DNA from: Arenimonas sp.
GTDB taxonomy: Bacteria; Pseudomonadota; Gammaproteobacteria; Xanthomonadales; Xanthomonadaceae
Direction of reading: 5' to 3'
Assembly: GCF_022842045.1 (NCBI RefSeq)
Contig: NZ_JALHQI010000018.1
Coordinates: 1 to 46,786 of the forward strand
DNA: 46,786 nucleotides
Position numbers and translations under genes: made by a program
Notes under the pieces: generated by a model
Seen by the model: the letters and a program-made list of their open reading frames with translations, nothing else
Told to the model about the DNA's origin: nothing
Database searches by the model: none
Shown here: positions 25,132 to 34,023 of the stretch, piece by piece
How the letters are laid out: the number at the start of each line of letters is the position of its first letter
Position numbering within the stretch: the first letter of the stretch is position 1

Positions 25132-26019
25132 ATGTCCCAGCCCAACCGCGTCGAACACCAGCTCACCGACAAGGGCTACGTCCCGGTCTACACCACGGCC
25201 GTGGTCGAGCAGCCCTGGGCCAGCTACACCGCGACCGACCACGAGGTCTGGGCGACGCTGTTCGAGCGCCAGCAGACGCTGCTGGTCGGCCGCGCCAGCG
25301 ACGAGTTCCTGCGCCAGCAGCGGCTGATGGGCATGTCGCCCGACCACATCCCGAAGTTCGACGAGCTCAACCCGGTGCTGCGCAAGGCCACCGGCTGGGA
25401 GCTCATCGGCGTCGAGGGCCTGCTGCCCGAGCTCACGTTCTTCGAGCATCTCGCCAACCGCCGCTTCCCGGTGACGTGGTGGATCCGCAAGCCCGAGCAG
25501 CTCGACTACCTCAGCGAACCCGACCTCTTCCACGACCTGTTCGGCCACGTGCCGCTGCTGATGAACCCGGTGTTTGCCGACTACATGGCCGCCTACGGCC
25601 GCGGCGGCGTCAAGGCGCACGCCATCGGCCCCGAGGCGCTGGTGAACCTGACGCGGCTTTACTGGTACACGGTTGAGTTCGGCCTGATCAGGCAGGACGA
25701 CGGCCTGCGCATCTACGGCAGCGGCATCGTGTCCTCGAAGGGCGAGTCGATCCACTGCCTCGACAGCGCCGCGCCCAACCGCATCGGCTTCGACCTCGAG
25801 CGCATCATGCGCACCCGCTACCGCATCGACACCTTCCAGAAGACCTACTTCGTGATCGACAGCTATGAGCAGCTGATGGAAGCCACGCGCCCCGACTTCA
25901 CCCCGATCTACGCCAGGCTGGCGCAGCTCGACAGCTTCCCGGCCGGCGCGGTGCAGCCCGGCGACGCGGTGTTCAACCGCGGCACCGGCGAGGGCTGGCT
26001 CGACGACGGCGACGTCTAG
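25132..26019 (+). CDS. phhA: Phenylalanine 4-monooxygenase (bacterial phenylalanine hydroxylase)
   Basis: Hydroxylates L-phenylalanine to tyrosine using O2, tetrahydropterin and non-haem iron. The 295-residue protein is the single-domain bacterial form. The iron ligands are seen as H134 and H139 in 'FHDLFGHVPLL' and E182 in 'YTVEFGL'. Other conserved parts are 'WWIRKPEQLDYL' before the ligands and 'IYGSGIVSSKGE' after. The ATG at 25132 has a GGAG nearby. No carbinolamine dehydratase (phhB) follows; the pterin could derive from the folE route. The stop shares CTAG with the convergent gene. Confidence 0.97.
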   Translation: MSQPNRVEHQLTDKGYVPVYTTAVVEQPWASYTATDHEVWATLFERQQTLLVGRASDEFLRQQRLMGMSPDHIPKFDELNPVLRKATGWELIGVEGLLPELTFFEHLANRRFPVTWWIRKPEQLDYLSEPDLFHDLFGHVPLLMNPVFADYMAAYGRGGVKAHAIGPEALVNLTRLYWYTVEFGLIRQDDGLRIYGSGIVSSKGESIHCLDSAAPNRIGFDLERIMRTRYRIDTFQKTYFVIDSYEQLMEATRPDFTPIYARLAQLDSFPAGAVQPGDAVFNRGTGEGWLDDGDV

Positions 26020-26720
26020 CCGCCGACGCGCGCGCCCTCCGGCGGCGACGCGCGCTTGGGCAGGAACTTGCGGGTCAGGTAGGTGCCGGCGACGAAGGCC
26101 ACGACCAGCGGGCCCAGCCAGGCCAGGTTCATCAGCGTCGAGCCCGCCAGCATCGGCAGCACCTTGGGCAGGCCGATGCTCAGGAAGGCGATATGGGTCG
26201 CGACGCCGTTGCCCAGCATCGCGGTGAGGTGTTCGCGCAGCCACCAGCGCGGATCCTCGGGCGGCTGGCGCGAGAAGCGCCACATCTGCACGAAGGCGAG
26301 CAGCCCGATGCCCGAGAACGAAACGATCACCAGCTGCATCTGCTTCGCCATCAGCAGCCCGACGCCGGCGATCGCGAGCGCGCTGGCCAGGTTCAGCCAC
26401 ATCAGGCCGCGGAAGACCGGTCCGGTGTAACGCGCCCAATCCTTCTTGTCCTTCACGGCGCGCCAGCTGCACCAGACCGAGGTCACGGTGATCACCAGCA
26501 GGTAGCACAGGAAGCTGCCGATCACCGGCCGGTGCGGGAACGCGGCCAGCGCGAGCGGCACCGCCGCCAGCAGCAACCCGGCCATCGCCGGCAGGTAGAC
26601 CTTGCCGGCCGCGCGGTGCACGGGGCTGCCCTTGCGGCTGAGACCGGCGATCCAGAACGTGGCCAGGGCGAGCATGCCGAGGCCGGCGTGGGTGTAGAAA
26701 CTGAGGGTATGCAGGTTCAT
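26016..26720 (-). CDS. DUF2306-like integral membrane protein
   Basis: A 234-residue protein with seven predicted helices. The first helix begins 'FYTHAGLGMLALATFWIAG' and is followed by 'SPVHRAAGKVYLPAM', the arrangement of paired His residues and HRxxGxxY seen in DUF2306-type proteins. Further His residues lie in 'EHLTAMLGNGVATHIAF', suggesting haem or metal binding, but this is inference. The function is unknown. It overlaps the end of phhA by CTAG. Confidence 0.65.
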   Translation of the reverse strand: MNLHTLSFYTHAGLGMLALATFWIAGLSRKGSPVHRAAGKVYLPAMAGLLLAAVPLALAAFPHRPVIGSFLCYLLVITVTSVWCSWRAVKDKKDWARYTGPVFRGLMWLNLASALAIAGVGLLMAKQMQLVIVSFSGIGLLAFVQMWRFSRQPPEDPRWWLREHLTAMLGNGVATHIAFLSIGLPKVLPMLAGSTLMNLAWLGPLVVAFVAGTYLTRKFLPKRASPPEGARVGG

Positions 26721-26862
26721 CGCGGTTCCTCCCGAGGTGGCGCCAGTCTCGCGGCGGGGGCGGCGGGGTTCAGGTGCCGGCGGTCATCGGGTCGCGGTGC
26801 CGGAAGTCACTTTCTTGCCCGCGGGACTTGAGCGCGGCCTGCCCGCGGCCCAAGCTGGCGCC

Positions 26863-28008
26863 ATGAACGAACGCCTGAAGGTGCTGCTGTCGCCGCTGAA
26901 CTTCGCCGCCTACATCGCCTGGGCGGCGATCGGCTGGGAGCTGCTGTTCGCGCGCTGGTCGCCGCCGCCCTGGCTGCCCGGACCGCCCTCGGTGACGCTG
27001 CTGGCGATGATGCACCTGGCGTTCCTGGGCCTGTTCCTGGCCGTCACCGGCGGCCCGCGCGAGGCCGAGGTGCGGATGCTGCCGCGGCTGATGCTGCTGG
27101 GCCAGGTGGCGCTGGCGTTCGCACTGATGCTGCTGGCGCGCAATTCCTCGCTGCCGATCCTGCTGATCCTGTGCGTGATCCAGATCGTGCACCTGTGGTC
27201 GCCGCGTCCGGCGGTGGCGATCATCCTGGCGATCAACGTCGCGATTTACCTGATCTACCGCGACGGCTGGCAGCTGCAGTCGCCGCTGATCTCGACCGTG
27301 ATGCACGGCAGCTTCCAGTGCTTCGCGGCGCTGACCGCGTGGTTCGCCTTCAGCGCCGAGCGCACCCGCGACGAACTGGCCGCCGCCAACGCCGACCTGC
27401 TGGCCACGCGCTCGTTGCTGGCCGAGACGGCGCGCGACTCGGAGCGCCTGCGCCTGTCGCGCGAGCTGCACGACGTGGCCGGCCACAAGCTCACCGCGCT
27501 CAAGCTCAACCTTGCCGCCCTGGCCCGCGACCCGCGCTTCCTGGCCGATGCGCAGGTGCAGCTGTGCGCGCGCCTGGCCGACGAACTACTGGCCGACATC
27601 CGCGGCGTGGTGCAGCAGATGCGCCAGGGCGACGGCCTGGACCTCGAGGAAGCACTGACCGCGCTGGCCCGTCCCTTCCCGCGCCCGCGCCTGCAGCTCC
27701 AGGTCGGCCCCGATGCCCGCGTGGGCTCGGTGGCGCAGGCCGAGGCGGTGCTGCGCGCGGTGCAGGAAGGGCTGACCAATGCCGTGAAGCATTCGCAGGC
27801 ACAGAACCTGTGGGTGGTGCTGCGCCGCGAGGACGAAGCGCTGCGGCTGGACATCCGCGACGACGGCCGTGGCAGCGGCGAGGTCCGCGCCGGCAACGGG
27901 CTTTGCGGCATGCGCGAGCGACTCGAGGCACTGGGCGGCGGACTGAGCGTCGGCCGCACCGGCACCGGCGGCGTGCACCTGCAGGCCTGGCTGCCGGTGG
28001 CGGCGTGA
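26863..28008 (+). CDS. Sensor histidine kinase, NarL/DesK type
   Basis: A 381-residue membrane kinase. Residues 10-165 form about five or six helices with no large periplasmic loop, as in intramembrane-sensing DesK-like kinases. A coiled linker (165-195) leads to the HisKA_3 phosphoacceptor 'SRELHDVAGHKL' (His203) and a HATPase domain with an N-box, 'TNAVKHS', and a G-box, 'DDGRGSG'. The ATG at 26863 is chosen; the longer upstream frame is non-coding leader. The stop overlaps the GTG of the response regulator gene (GTGA). The signal is likely membrane state or a small ligand (inference). Confidence 0.93.
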   Translation: MNERLKVLLSPLNFAAYIAWAAIGWELLFARWSPPPWLPGPPSVTLLAMMHLAFLGLFLAVTGGPREAEVRMLPRLMLLGQVALAFALMLLARNSSLPILLILCVIQIVHLWSPRPAVAIILAINVAIYLIYRDGWQLQSPLISTVMHGSFQCFAALTAWFAFSAERTRDELAAANADLLATRSLLAETARDSERLRLSRELHDVAGHKLTALKLNLAALARDPRFLADAQVQLCARLADELLADIRGVVQQMRQGDGLDLEEALTALARPFPRPRLQLQVGPDARVGSVAQAEAVLRAVQEGLTNAVKHSQAQNLWVVLRREDEALRLDIRDDGRGSGEVRAGNGLCGMRERLEALGGGLSVGRTGTGGVHLQAWLPVAA

Positions 28009-28643
28009 GCGCGCCGATCCGCATCGCCCTGGCCGACGACCAGGCCCTGGTGCGCAGCGGCCTGAAGGCGCTGCTGGCCGGCTTCGACACCGTGGCCGTG
28101 GTGCTGGAGGCCGGCGACGGCGAGGCGCTGCTGGACGCGCTGTCGTCGATCCCGGTGGACGTGGTGCTGTCCGACATCCGCATGCCCGGCCTCGATGGCT
28201 TCGGCCTGGTGCAGGCCCTGCGCGAACGCGGCGACGCCACGCCGGTGGTGCTGCTGACCACCTTCGACGACGAGGCGCTGCCGCTGCGCGCCGCCGCGGC
28301 CGGCGCGCAGGGCTTCCTGCTCAAGGATGCGTCGCCGGAAGACCTGCTCGAGGCGATCACCCGCGTCGCCGGCGGCGAGACCCTGCTCGCGCCGGTGCCC
28401 ACCGACCCGGTGCGCGCCCGCTATGCCTACCGCGACCAGGCCGCCCCCACCGACACCTTCAGCGAGCGCGAGGTGGCGATCCTGCGCTTGCTGGCCGGCG
28501 GCTACTCGAACAAGGAGATCGCGCGCGCGGTGTTCCTTTCCGAAGGCACGGTGAAGAACTACGTCTCCGACATCCTCGACAAGCTCGGCACCCGCGACCG
28601 CACCCGCGCGGTGCTCAAGGCCATCACGCTGCGGGTGATCTGA
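28005..28643 (+). CDS. LuxR/NarL-type response regulator
   Basis: A 212-residue regulator. The receiver domain (residues 1-120) has acidic residues D11/D12, phosphoacceptor D57 in 'LSDIRMPG' and the Lys of 'LLKDAS' near 107. The C-terminal HTH (146-210) reads 'FSEREVAILRLLAGGYSNKEIA', then 'LSEGTVKNYVSDIL'. It starts with GTG inside the kinase stop, so translation is coupled and the two form one system. Targets are not obvious; the adjacent DUF4010 gene is convergent with only 9 bp between the stops. Confidence 0.94.
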   Translation: MSAPIRIALADDQALVRSGLKALLAGFDTVAVVLEAGDGEALLDALSSIPVDVVLSDIRMPGLDGFGLVQALRERGDATPVVLLTTFDDEALPLRAAAAGAQGFLLKDASPEDLLEAITRVAGGETLLAPVPTDPVRARYAYRDQAAPTDTFSEREVAILRLLAGGYSNKEIARAVFLSEGTVKNYVSDILDKLGTRDRTRAVLKAITLRVI

Positions 28644-28652
28644 CCCCGGTGC

Positions 28653-29897
28653 TCAGGTGAGCCACGGCAACACCGCCGCGGCCAACACCGCCGCGCTGAG
28701 ACCCAGCATCACGCGCAGGCCATAGGCGCGACCGCCGCTGGTCCAGGCCACCACCGACTTCGCCACCCAGCTCGCCGCGAGCAGGCCGACCAGGCCCCAG
28801 CGCGCCTGTTCGGCATCAAACACGCCGCTGCGGAACAGGTTGCCGACCGTGGCCACCGCCGCATGCACCTCGGCCAGCGCCGCCAGCGTCGCCGCGACCA
28901 TGGCGCCGCGCGGGCCCAGCCAGTCGTTGAGTGCGGCGGAGGCGAACAGCACGGCCGTGATCACCGCCGCGAAGGTGAGTGCATGCGAGAACCGGAACAT
29001 CCGGGTCTTCGCGGTCGGCGAGGGAATGGCCCCGTCTTCGCCGCGATGCAGGCCCAGCAGCCCCCCGCATGCCATCACCGCGCCCGCCGCCGCGAGCTCA
29101 GGCCAGACCTCGCCCAGCAGGCCCGGCGACACCGCCAGCAAGATGGGCACGAACAGCGTCAGCGAGGCGAAGTTCGCCAGCATCGCCGCGCCCACCGCCG
29201 AGGACAGCAACGCCGGCGTCTCGCGCACGCGCTGGCCGAAGCCGGCCACCGCCGCGGTGGACGACACGTAGCCCGCGAAGAAACCCGCCACCGCCAGGCC
29301 CCAGCGGTTGCCGGTGGCGCGCAGCGCGACGTGGCCCAGCGCGCTGATCGCCATTACCAGCACCACCAGCTTCCACAGCGTGGCCGGGTTGAAGACGTCG
29401 TACGGACCCAGGGTGCGGTCGGGCACCAGCGGCAGGACCACCAGGGCCGAGGCCAGCAGCACCAACCCGTCCTGCAGCTCGCGTTCGCTGAGCAGGTCAC
29501 GGGTGAGCCGGTGCAGCGGCGCCTTGGCGTAGAGCAGGGCGGCCACCACCACGCCGAGCGCGCCGGCCAGGGCCGGCAGCGGCACGGCCAGGCCGCCGAG
29601 CAGGGTGGTCAGCACCAGGGCCACTTCGCCGGTCAGGCCGGGGTCCTGGGCCTGGCTTTGGCGGTAGCTCATCGCCGCCAGCAGGCCCGACAGTGCCACC
29701 ACCACCGCGAACACCGCCGGCCCCAGCCACAGCGACACCGCGCCGGACAGCGCCGCCAGCGCATGCGTGCGCAGGCCCGCGACCACGGCCGGCTCGGGCC
29801 GGCGGCGCTCGCGCACCGCGCCCACCAGCAGGCCCAGGCCCAGGGCGGTGCCCAGGGACAGCAGGAACGCGTTGTCGAACACGGGCACGGCGGACAT
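28653..29897 (-). CDS. DUF4010 (MgtC-like) membrane protein
   Basis: A 414-residue protein with about twelve predicted helices. The N-terminus, 'LSLGTALGLGLLVGAVRERR', resembles the MgtC/SapB start, and the C-terminal two thirds match DUF4010 ('GLAVAGFFAGYVSSTAAVAGFGQR', read in parts; 'NLFRSGVFDAEQARWGL'). The family is of unknown transport function. ATG 29897 is chosen because the upstream in-frame extension lies over fbp on the other strand. It is divergent from fbp with an 87-bp gap. Confidence 0.85.
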   Translation of the reverse strand: MSAVPVFDNAFLLSLGTALGLGLLVGAVRERRRPEPAVVAGLRTHALAALSGAVSLWLGPAVFAVVVALSGLLAAMSYRQSQAQDPGLTGEVALVLTTLLGGLAVPLPALAGALGVVVAALLYAKAPLHRLTRDLLSERELQDGLVLLASALVVLPLVPDRTLGPYDVFNPATLWKLVVLVMAISALGHVALRATGNRWGLAVAGFFAGYVSSTAAVAGFGQRVRETPALLSSAVGAAMLANFASLTLFVPILLAVSPGLLGEVWPELAAAGAVMACGGLLGLHRGEDGAIPSPTAKTRMFRFSHALTFAAVITAVLFASAALNDWLGPRGAMVAATLAALAEVHAAVATVGNLFRSGVFDAEQARWGLVGLLAASWVAKSVVAWTSGGRAYGLRVMLGLSAAVLAAAVLPWLT

Positions 29898-29984
29898 GCC
29901 TGATTCTCGCACCCCGCGGGCCGCGGCTTGCAAGCCCCGCCCCAGCCCGGACAATGCACGGGTCCCCCTGCCCGCCGGAGCGCC

Positions 29985-31007
29985 ATGAAGCCGATCTCGC
30001 TGACCCGTTACCTCATCGAGGAACAGCACGCCGGCCGCATCAACGCCGACCTGCGCCTGCTGATCGAGGTCGTCGCACGCGCCTGCAAGTCCATCTCGAT
30101 CGCGGTGGGCAAGGGCGCCCTCGGCGGCGTGCTCGGCGACGCCGGCACCCCGGGCGCGCAGAGCATGAACATCCAGGGCGAGGCGCAGAAGAAACTGGAC
30201 GTGCTCAGCAACGACATCCTGCTCGAGGCCAACGCCTGGGGCGGCCACCTGGCCGGCCTGGCCTCCGAGGAAATGGACCACAGCCAGCCGATTCCCGACG
30301 CCTTCCAGCGCGGCAACTACCTGCTGCTGTTCGATCCGCTGGACGGCAGCTCCAACATCGACGTCAACATCTCGGTAGGCACCATCTTCTCGGTGCTGCG
30401 CTGCCCGGACGACGTGGTCCAGCCCGGCGACGAACACTTCCTGCAGCCCGGCACCGCGCAGGTGGCGGCTGGCTACACCACCTACGGGCCGAGCACGATG
30501 CTGGTGCTCACCGTCGGCCACGGCACCCATGCGTTCACGCTCGATCGCGAGATCGGCAGCTTCGTGATGACCTCGCGCGACATCCGCATCCCCGAGGAAA
30601 CCAAGGAGTTCGCCATCAACATGTCGAACCAGCGCCATTGGGAGCCGCCGATGCAGCGCTACGTCGGCGACCTGCTGGCCGGCAAGGAAGGCCCGCGCGG
30701 CAAGGACTTCAACATGCGCTGGGTGGCCAGCATGGTGGCCGACGTGCACCGCATCCTGACCCGCGGCGGCGTTTTCTTCTACCCGATCGACGCCAAGTGC
30801 CGCGACAAGGGCGGCAAGCTGCGCCTGATGTACGAGGCCAACCCGATGAGCTTCATCGTCGAGCAGGCCGGCGGCGCCGCCAGCACCGGCCGCCAGCGCA
30901 TGCTCGAGGTCACGCCCACCGGCCTGCACCAGCGGGTGCCGGTGATGCTGGGCTCGCGCAAGGAAGTGGAAGCCGCGGTCCGCTACCACGCGGAACACGA
31001 CGCGTGA
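29985..31007 (+). CDS. fbp: Fructose-1,6-bisphosphatase class 1
   Basis: Hydrolyses fructose 1,6-bisphosphate to fructose 6-phosphate in gluconeogenesis. The 340-residue protein shows the metal-binding '[11 protein letters not shown]' near residue 118, an upstream '[13 protein letters not shown]' acidic region and '[15 protein letters not shown]' near 285. Length and motifs are typical of the class I enzyme. ATG 29985 follows CCGGAG. The TGA overlaps the GTG start of the 2OG oxygenase gene. Confidence 0.97.
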   Translation: MKPISLTRYLIEEQHAGRINADLRLLIEVVARACKSISIAVGKGALGGVLGDAGTPGAQSMNIQGEAQKKLDVLSNDILLEANAWGGHLAGLASEEMDHSQPIPDAFQRGNYLLLFDPLDGSSNIDVNISVGTIFSVLRCPDDVVQPGDEHFLQPGTAQVAAGYTTYGPSTMLVLTVGHGTHAFTLDREIGSFVMTSRDIRIPEETKEFAINMSNQRHWEPPMQRYVGDLLAGKEGPRGKDFNMRWVASMVADVHRILTRGGVFFYPIDAKCRDKGGKLRLMYEANPMSFIVEQAGGAASTGRQRMLEVTPTGLHQRVPVMLGSRKEVEAAVRYHAEHDA

Positions 31008-31705
31008 GCCACGGCGACTTCATCGAAGTCTACGAAGGCGCGCTGAACGCCGAGGCCTGCGCGCAGATCCTGGCCGCGTTCGAGGAAAGCGGCGCGGCGG
31101 TGCCGGGCCGGGTCGGGGGCGGCGTGATGCCCGAACTCAAGGACAGCCGCGACATCCAGATCACCGGCAAGCCGGAGTGGCAGGAAGTGGAGGCGGCGCT
31201 CAACAACGCCGTGTTCGCCGGCCTGCTGGCCTACCTGCGCAAGTACAGCCACGCGCTGATCGCGCCGCTGATGCTGCAGGTCCCGGGGGCGGACGGGAAG
31301 CTGCGCCGTATCGCCGCCGAGGATTTCCCGGCCATGGACGACGCGGCGCTGGCCAACCTGGTGCGCAGCGTGCTGCGGCCGGGCGCCATCAACCTGCAGC
31401 GTTACACCGCCGGGCAGGGGGGCTATCCGTACTGGCACTGCGAGCTGTACCCGCGCGACGCGAGCGCCGAAACCCTGCACCGGCACGTGCTGTGGACGAT
31501 CTACCTCAACGACGGGTTCCGCGAGGGCGAAACCGAGTTCCTCTACCAGGGCCGCAAGATTGCGCCGCGCACCGGCAGCCTGCTGATCGCGCCCGCCGCG
31601 TTCACCCACACCCACCGCGGCAACCGCCCGCTGGGGGGCGACAAGTACATCGCCACCAGCTGGATCCTGTTCCAACGCGCGGAGCAGCTGTTCGGCGCGC
31701 GTTGA
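31004..31705 (+). CDS. 2-oxoglutarate/Fe(II)-dependent oxygenase, prolyl-hydroxylase-like
   Basis: A 233-residue jelly-roll oxygenase. The iron facial triad is likely the His and Glu in 'YWHCELYP' (HxE rather than the commoner HxD; near residue 147) and a distal His in '[10 protein letters not shown]', with the Arg of that motif (or the following Lys) for 2-oxoglutarate. It starts with GTG overlapping the fbp stop, so it is translationally coupled to a gluconeogenic enzyme. The substrate is unknown; members hydroxylate proteins or small molecules. Confidence 0.8.
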   Translation: MSHGDFIEVYEGALNAEACAQILAAFEESGAAVPGRVGGGVMPELKDSRDIQITGKPEWQEVEAALNNAVFAGLLAYLRKYSHALIAPLMLQVPGADGKLRRIAAEDFPAMDDAALANLVRSVLRPGAINLQRYTAGQGGYPYWHCELYPRDASAETLHRHVLWTIYLNDGFREGETEFLYQGRKIAPRTGSLLIAPAAFTHTHRGNRPLGGDKYIATSWILFQRAEQLFGAR

Positions 31706-31764
31706 GCGGCGCGTGCACCCGGCGTGCCATCATGGCGCCCAAACCTGCGTTCCCGGGCGCCCCG

Positions 31765-33180
31765 ATGCCGTTGAGCGAACTCTGGCCTGACCTCAAGCCC
31801 TGGCTGCTGGCCATCTGGGCGGCCTATCTGGTCGTGCTGGCCGGGTGGATCGTGCTGCAGAAGCGCGAGCCGATCGCCACGCTGAGCTGGATCATGTCGC
31901 TGGCGCTACTGCCGGTGCTGGGCCTGCTGATCTACCACTTCCTCGGGCCGCAGCGGATCCGGCGCCAGCGGCTGCGGCGATCGCGCTCGCGCGCCAGCCT
32001 GGACGACACGCTGCCCTCGGGCCTGAAGGCCAGCGAGGACTGCACCACCGTGGCGCGGCTCGGGCAGTCCAGCACGGGCTTCGCGCCTTCGAGCGCCACC
32101 CGCGCCGACCTGATGAGCGGCGGCGGGCCAACCCTCGACGCCCTGCTCGAAGCCATTGCCGGCGCGATCCACCACGTCCACGTGGAGTACTACATCTTCG
32201 AGCCCGACCAGACCGGCACCACCCTGCGCGACGCGCTGGTGGCGAAGGCGAAGGCGGGCGTGCGGGTGCGGCTCCTGCTCGATGCGATCGGTTCCGGCCG
32301 CCTGCGCGAGGTCTTCCTGGCACCGCTGCGCGCGGCCGGGGTCGAGATCGCCTGGTTCCATCCGGCGCGGCTGCGCTGGCTGTGGCGGCCGCGGGTGAAC
32401 CTGCGCAACCACCGCAAGGTCGTCGTGGTGGACGGCCGCATCGGCTTCACCGGCGGCATCAACATCACCGACGAAGAGAACGAGCGCGTCCGCGCCGACG
32501 CCTTCCACGACCTGCACCTGCGGCTGGAGGGCGAGGTGGTGCGCTGGCTGCAGCTGGCCTTCCTCGAGGACTGGAACTACGCCACCGGCACCGCGCTGCG
32601 CGATGAACGCCTGTGGCCGGCGGCCGCGGCCGGCGGAATCCTGGCCCAGGTGCTGCCGGCCGGCCCGGACTCCCCCTGGGAAGCGATCCACCGGGTGCAG
32701 GTCGAGGCGATCCACCAAGCCGACCGGCGGGTATGGCTGGTGACGCCCTACTTCGTGCCGGGCGAGGCGGCCAGGATGGCGCTTACCTCGGCGGCGCTGC
32801 GCGGCCTGGACGTGCGGGTGATCGTGCCGGCGCGCAGCGACTCGATCATCGTCAGCGCCGCGGCGCGCTCCTACTTCGACGAGCTGGTGGCGGCGGGGGT
32901 GCGCGTGTTCGAGTACCAGCCGCGGATGCTGCACACCAAGGCGCTGCTGATCGACGACGACACCTGCCTGGTCGGCAGCGCCAATTTCGACCACCGCAGC
33001 TTCCGGCTCAACTTCGAGCTCAGCGTGCTGCTGCACGACGAGGCGATCGCGGGCCGGCTCGAGGGGCAGGTGACCGAAGACCTGGGCCACTGCCGTGAGG
33101 TGCGCGCCGACCGGCCGCCAGGCGGTTTTGCCCGGCGGCTGGGCGAGTCCTGCGCCCGCCTGTTTTCGCCCCTGCTCTAG
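31765..33180 (+). CDS. cls: Cardiolipin synthase (phospholipase D family)
   Basis: Transfers a phosphatidyl group between phospholipids to make cardiolipin in the inner membrane. The 471-residue protein has two N-terminal helices (residues ~10-31 and ~38-60) and two HKD motifs: H216-K218-D223 in 'NHRKVVVVDGRIG' and H390-K392 in 'LHTKALLIDDD'. The start at ATG 31765 is favoured because the first helix then begins at the usual distance; ATG 31732 is an in-frame alternative. Neither has a strong ribosome-binding site. A GC palindrome follows the stop. Confidence 0.92.
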   Translation: MPLSELWPDLKPWLLAIWAAYLVVLAGWIVLQKREPIATLSWIMSLALLPVLGLLIYHFLGPQRIRRQRLRRSRSRASLDDTLPSGLKASEDCTTVARLGQSSTGFAPSSATRADLMSGGGPTLDALLEAIAGAIHHVHVEYYIFEPDQTGTTLRDALVAKAKAGVRVRLLLDAIGSGRLREVFLAPLRAAGVEIAWFHPARLRWLWRPRVNLRNHRKVVVVDGRIGFTGGINITDEENERVRADAFHDLHLRLEGEVVRWLQLAFLEDWNYATGTALRDERLWPAAAAGGILAQVLPAGPDSPWEAIHRVQVEAIHQADRRVWLVTPYFVPGEAARMALTSAALRGLDVRVIVPARSDSIIVSAAARSYFDELVAAGVRVFEYQPRMLHTKALLIDDDTCLVGSANFDHRSFRLNFELSVLLHDEAIAGRLEGQVTEDLGHCREVRADRPPGGFARRLGESCARLFSPLL

Positions 33181-33202
33181 CCGGCGCCGGAGCCGGCGCC
33201 GG
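33181..33202. repeat. Perfect GC palindrome after cls
   Basis: CCGGCGCCGG occurs twice, separated by AG, immediately after the cls stop; each copy is itself a palindrome. It can form a strong hairpin, but no T-run follows, so intrinsic termination is unproven. It may attenuate transcription into the small gene at 33265. Confidence 0.5.
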
Positions 33203-33264
33203 GGCACTGGCCGGGGCCGGCCCGGCTTGGGCTACACTCGCCGGAAAATCCGGAGGCTGCACGC

Positions 33265-33525
33265 ATGCATTGGCTCTACCTGCTCGCTTCCATCGCCTGC
33301 CTGGCCCTGGCGATGGTCCGCACGATGCCCACGCTGGGCGTGTTGGTTTTCCTGGCCGGTGCGCTTGGCTTCATGGTGGCGTGGGTGCTGGGCTGGCTGT
33401 CCTCGCGCATTTCCAGCCAGTCGCGCGACATCAGCCACATCCTGGGTCCCGAGGAGCTGCGCGCCATGCGCGAGCAGGCCGAGGCGCGCAAGCGCGCCCA
33501 GGACGCCCGGGAAGGCCAGGACTGA
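33265..33525 (+). CDS. Small hypothetical membrane protein (86 aa)
   Basis: Two hydrophobic helices (residues ~3-17 and ~24-46) are followed by a charged, Arg/Glu/Ala-rich cytoplasmic tail likely to be helical ('EELRAMREQAEARKRAQ'). The ATG has CGGAGG at good spacing, supporting expression. I recognise no family. It lies between cls and the GlsB/YeaQ-like gene, all on the plus strand. Confidence 0.72.
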   Translation: MHWLYLLASIACLALAMVRTMPTLGVLVFLAGALGFMVAWVLGWLSSRISSQSRDISHILGPEELRAMREQAEARKRAQDAREGQD

Positions 33526-33606
33526 GCCACGTGCTAGCCTGAGCGTGTCTACACCCCCGCGCGCCGCGCGGGATTCCGTTCCATTCGTTCCCGGGGAGGG
33601 AGAACC

Positions 33607-33849
33607 ATGAACCTGCTAATTTTCCTGTTGATCGGCGCGCTGGCCGGCTGGCTCGCCGGCGTGGTCATGAAGGGCCGCGGCTTCGGCGTGCTGGTGAACA
33701 TCGTCGTCGGCGTGCTGGGCGCGTTCTTCGGCGGCTGGCTGCTGCCCAAGCTGGGGCTGTCGTTCGGCGGCGACATGGGGCTGTTCATCACCGCCTTCAT
33801 CGGCGCGATCCTGCTGCTGGCCATCATCGGCCTGATCAAGAAGGCCTGA
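33607..33849 (+). CDS. GlsB/YeaQ/YmgE family stress-response membrane protein
   Basis: An 80-residue protein with three hydrophobic, glycine-rich segments ('GALAGWLAGVVMKG', 'NIVVGVLGAFFGGWLL', 'FIGAILLLAIIGLIKKA'), the pattern of transglycosylase-associated/YeaQ proteins induced by envelope or general stress. A very strong ribosome-binding site (GGGGAGGGAGA) precedes the ATG. It is convergent with the DUF2256 gene, 9 bp between the stops. Confidence 0.9.
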   Translation: MNLLIFLLIGALAGWLAGVVMKGRGFGVLVNIVVGVLGAFFGGWLLPKLGLSFGGDMGLFITAFIGAILLLAIIGLIKKA

Positions 33850-33858
33850 GCAGCCCGC

Positions 33859-34023
33859 TCAGCCGGCCCTGCCGCGCGGCGTGCCGCGCCGGCAGGCGTC
33901 GGAGCAGTAGACCACGCGGTCCCAGTCACGCTCCCACTTCTTGCGCCACTGGAACGGGCGCTGGCAGACCGGACAGGTCTTTTCCGGTCGCGGACTGCCC
34001 GGCGCTCGGCGCTCAGCCGCCAT
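33859..34023 (-). CDS. DUF2256 zinc-finger-like small protein
   Basis: A 54-residue protein with two Cys pairs in '[14 protein letters not shown]' and 'YCSDACRR', the hallmark of DUF2256; likely a treble-clef zinc site. Function unknown. The ATG at 34023 lies inside the last codons of the upstream diguanylate cyclase gene (11-nt overlap, different frame), so the two are translationally coupled; an in-frame start nine codons further up is possible. Confidence 0.8.
   Translation of the reverse strand: MAAERRAPGSPRPEKTCPVCQRPFQWRKKWERDWDRVVYCSDACRRGTPRGRAG

Noticed and set aside
33552-33575. GC hairpin before the GlsB/YeaQ-like gene as a terminator
   Set aside because: Short stem without a T-run in very GC-rich DNA; such hairpins are common by chance here.
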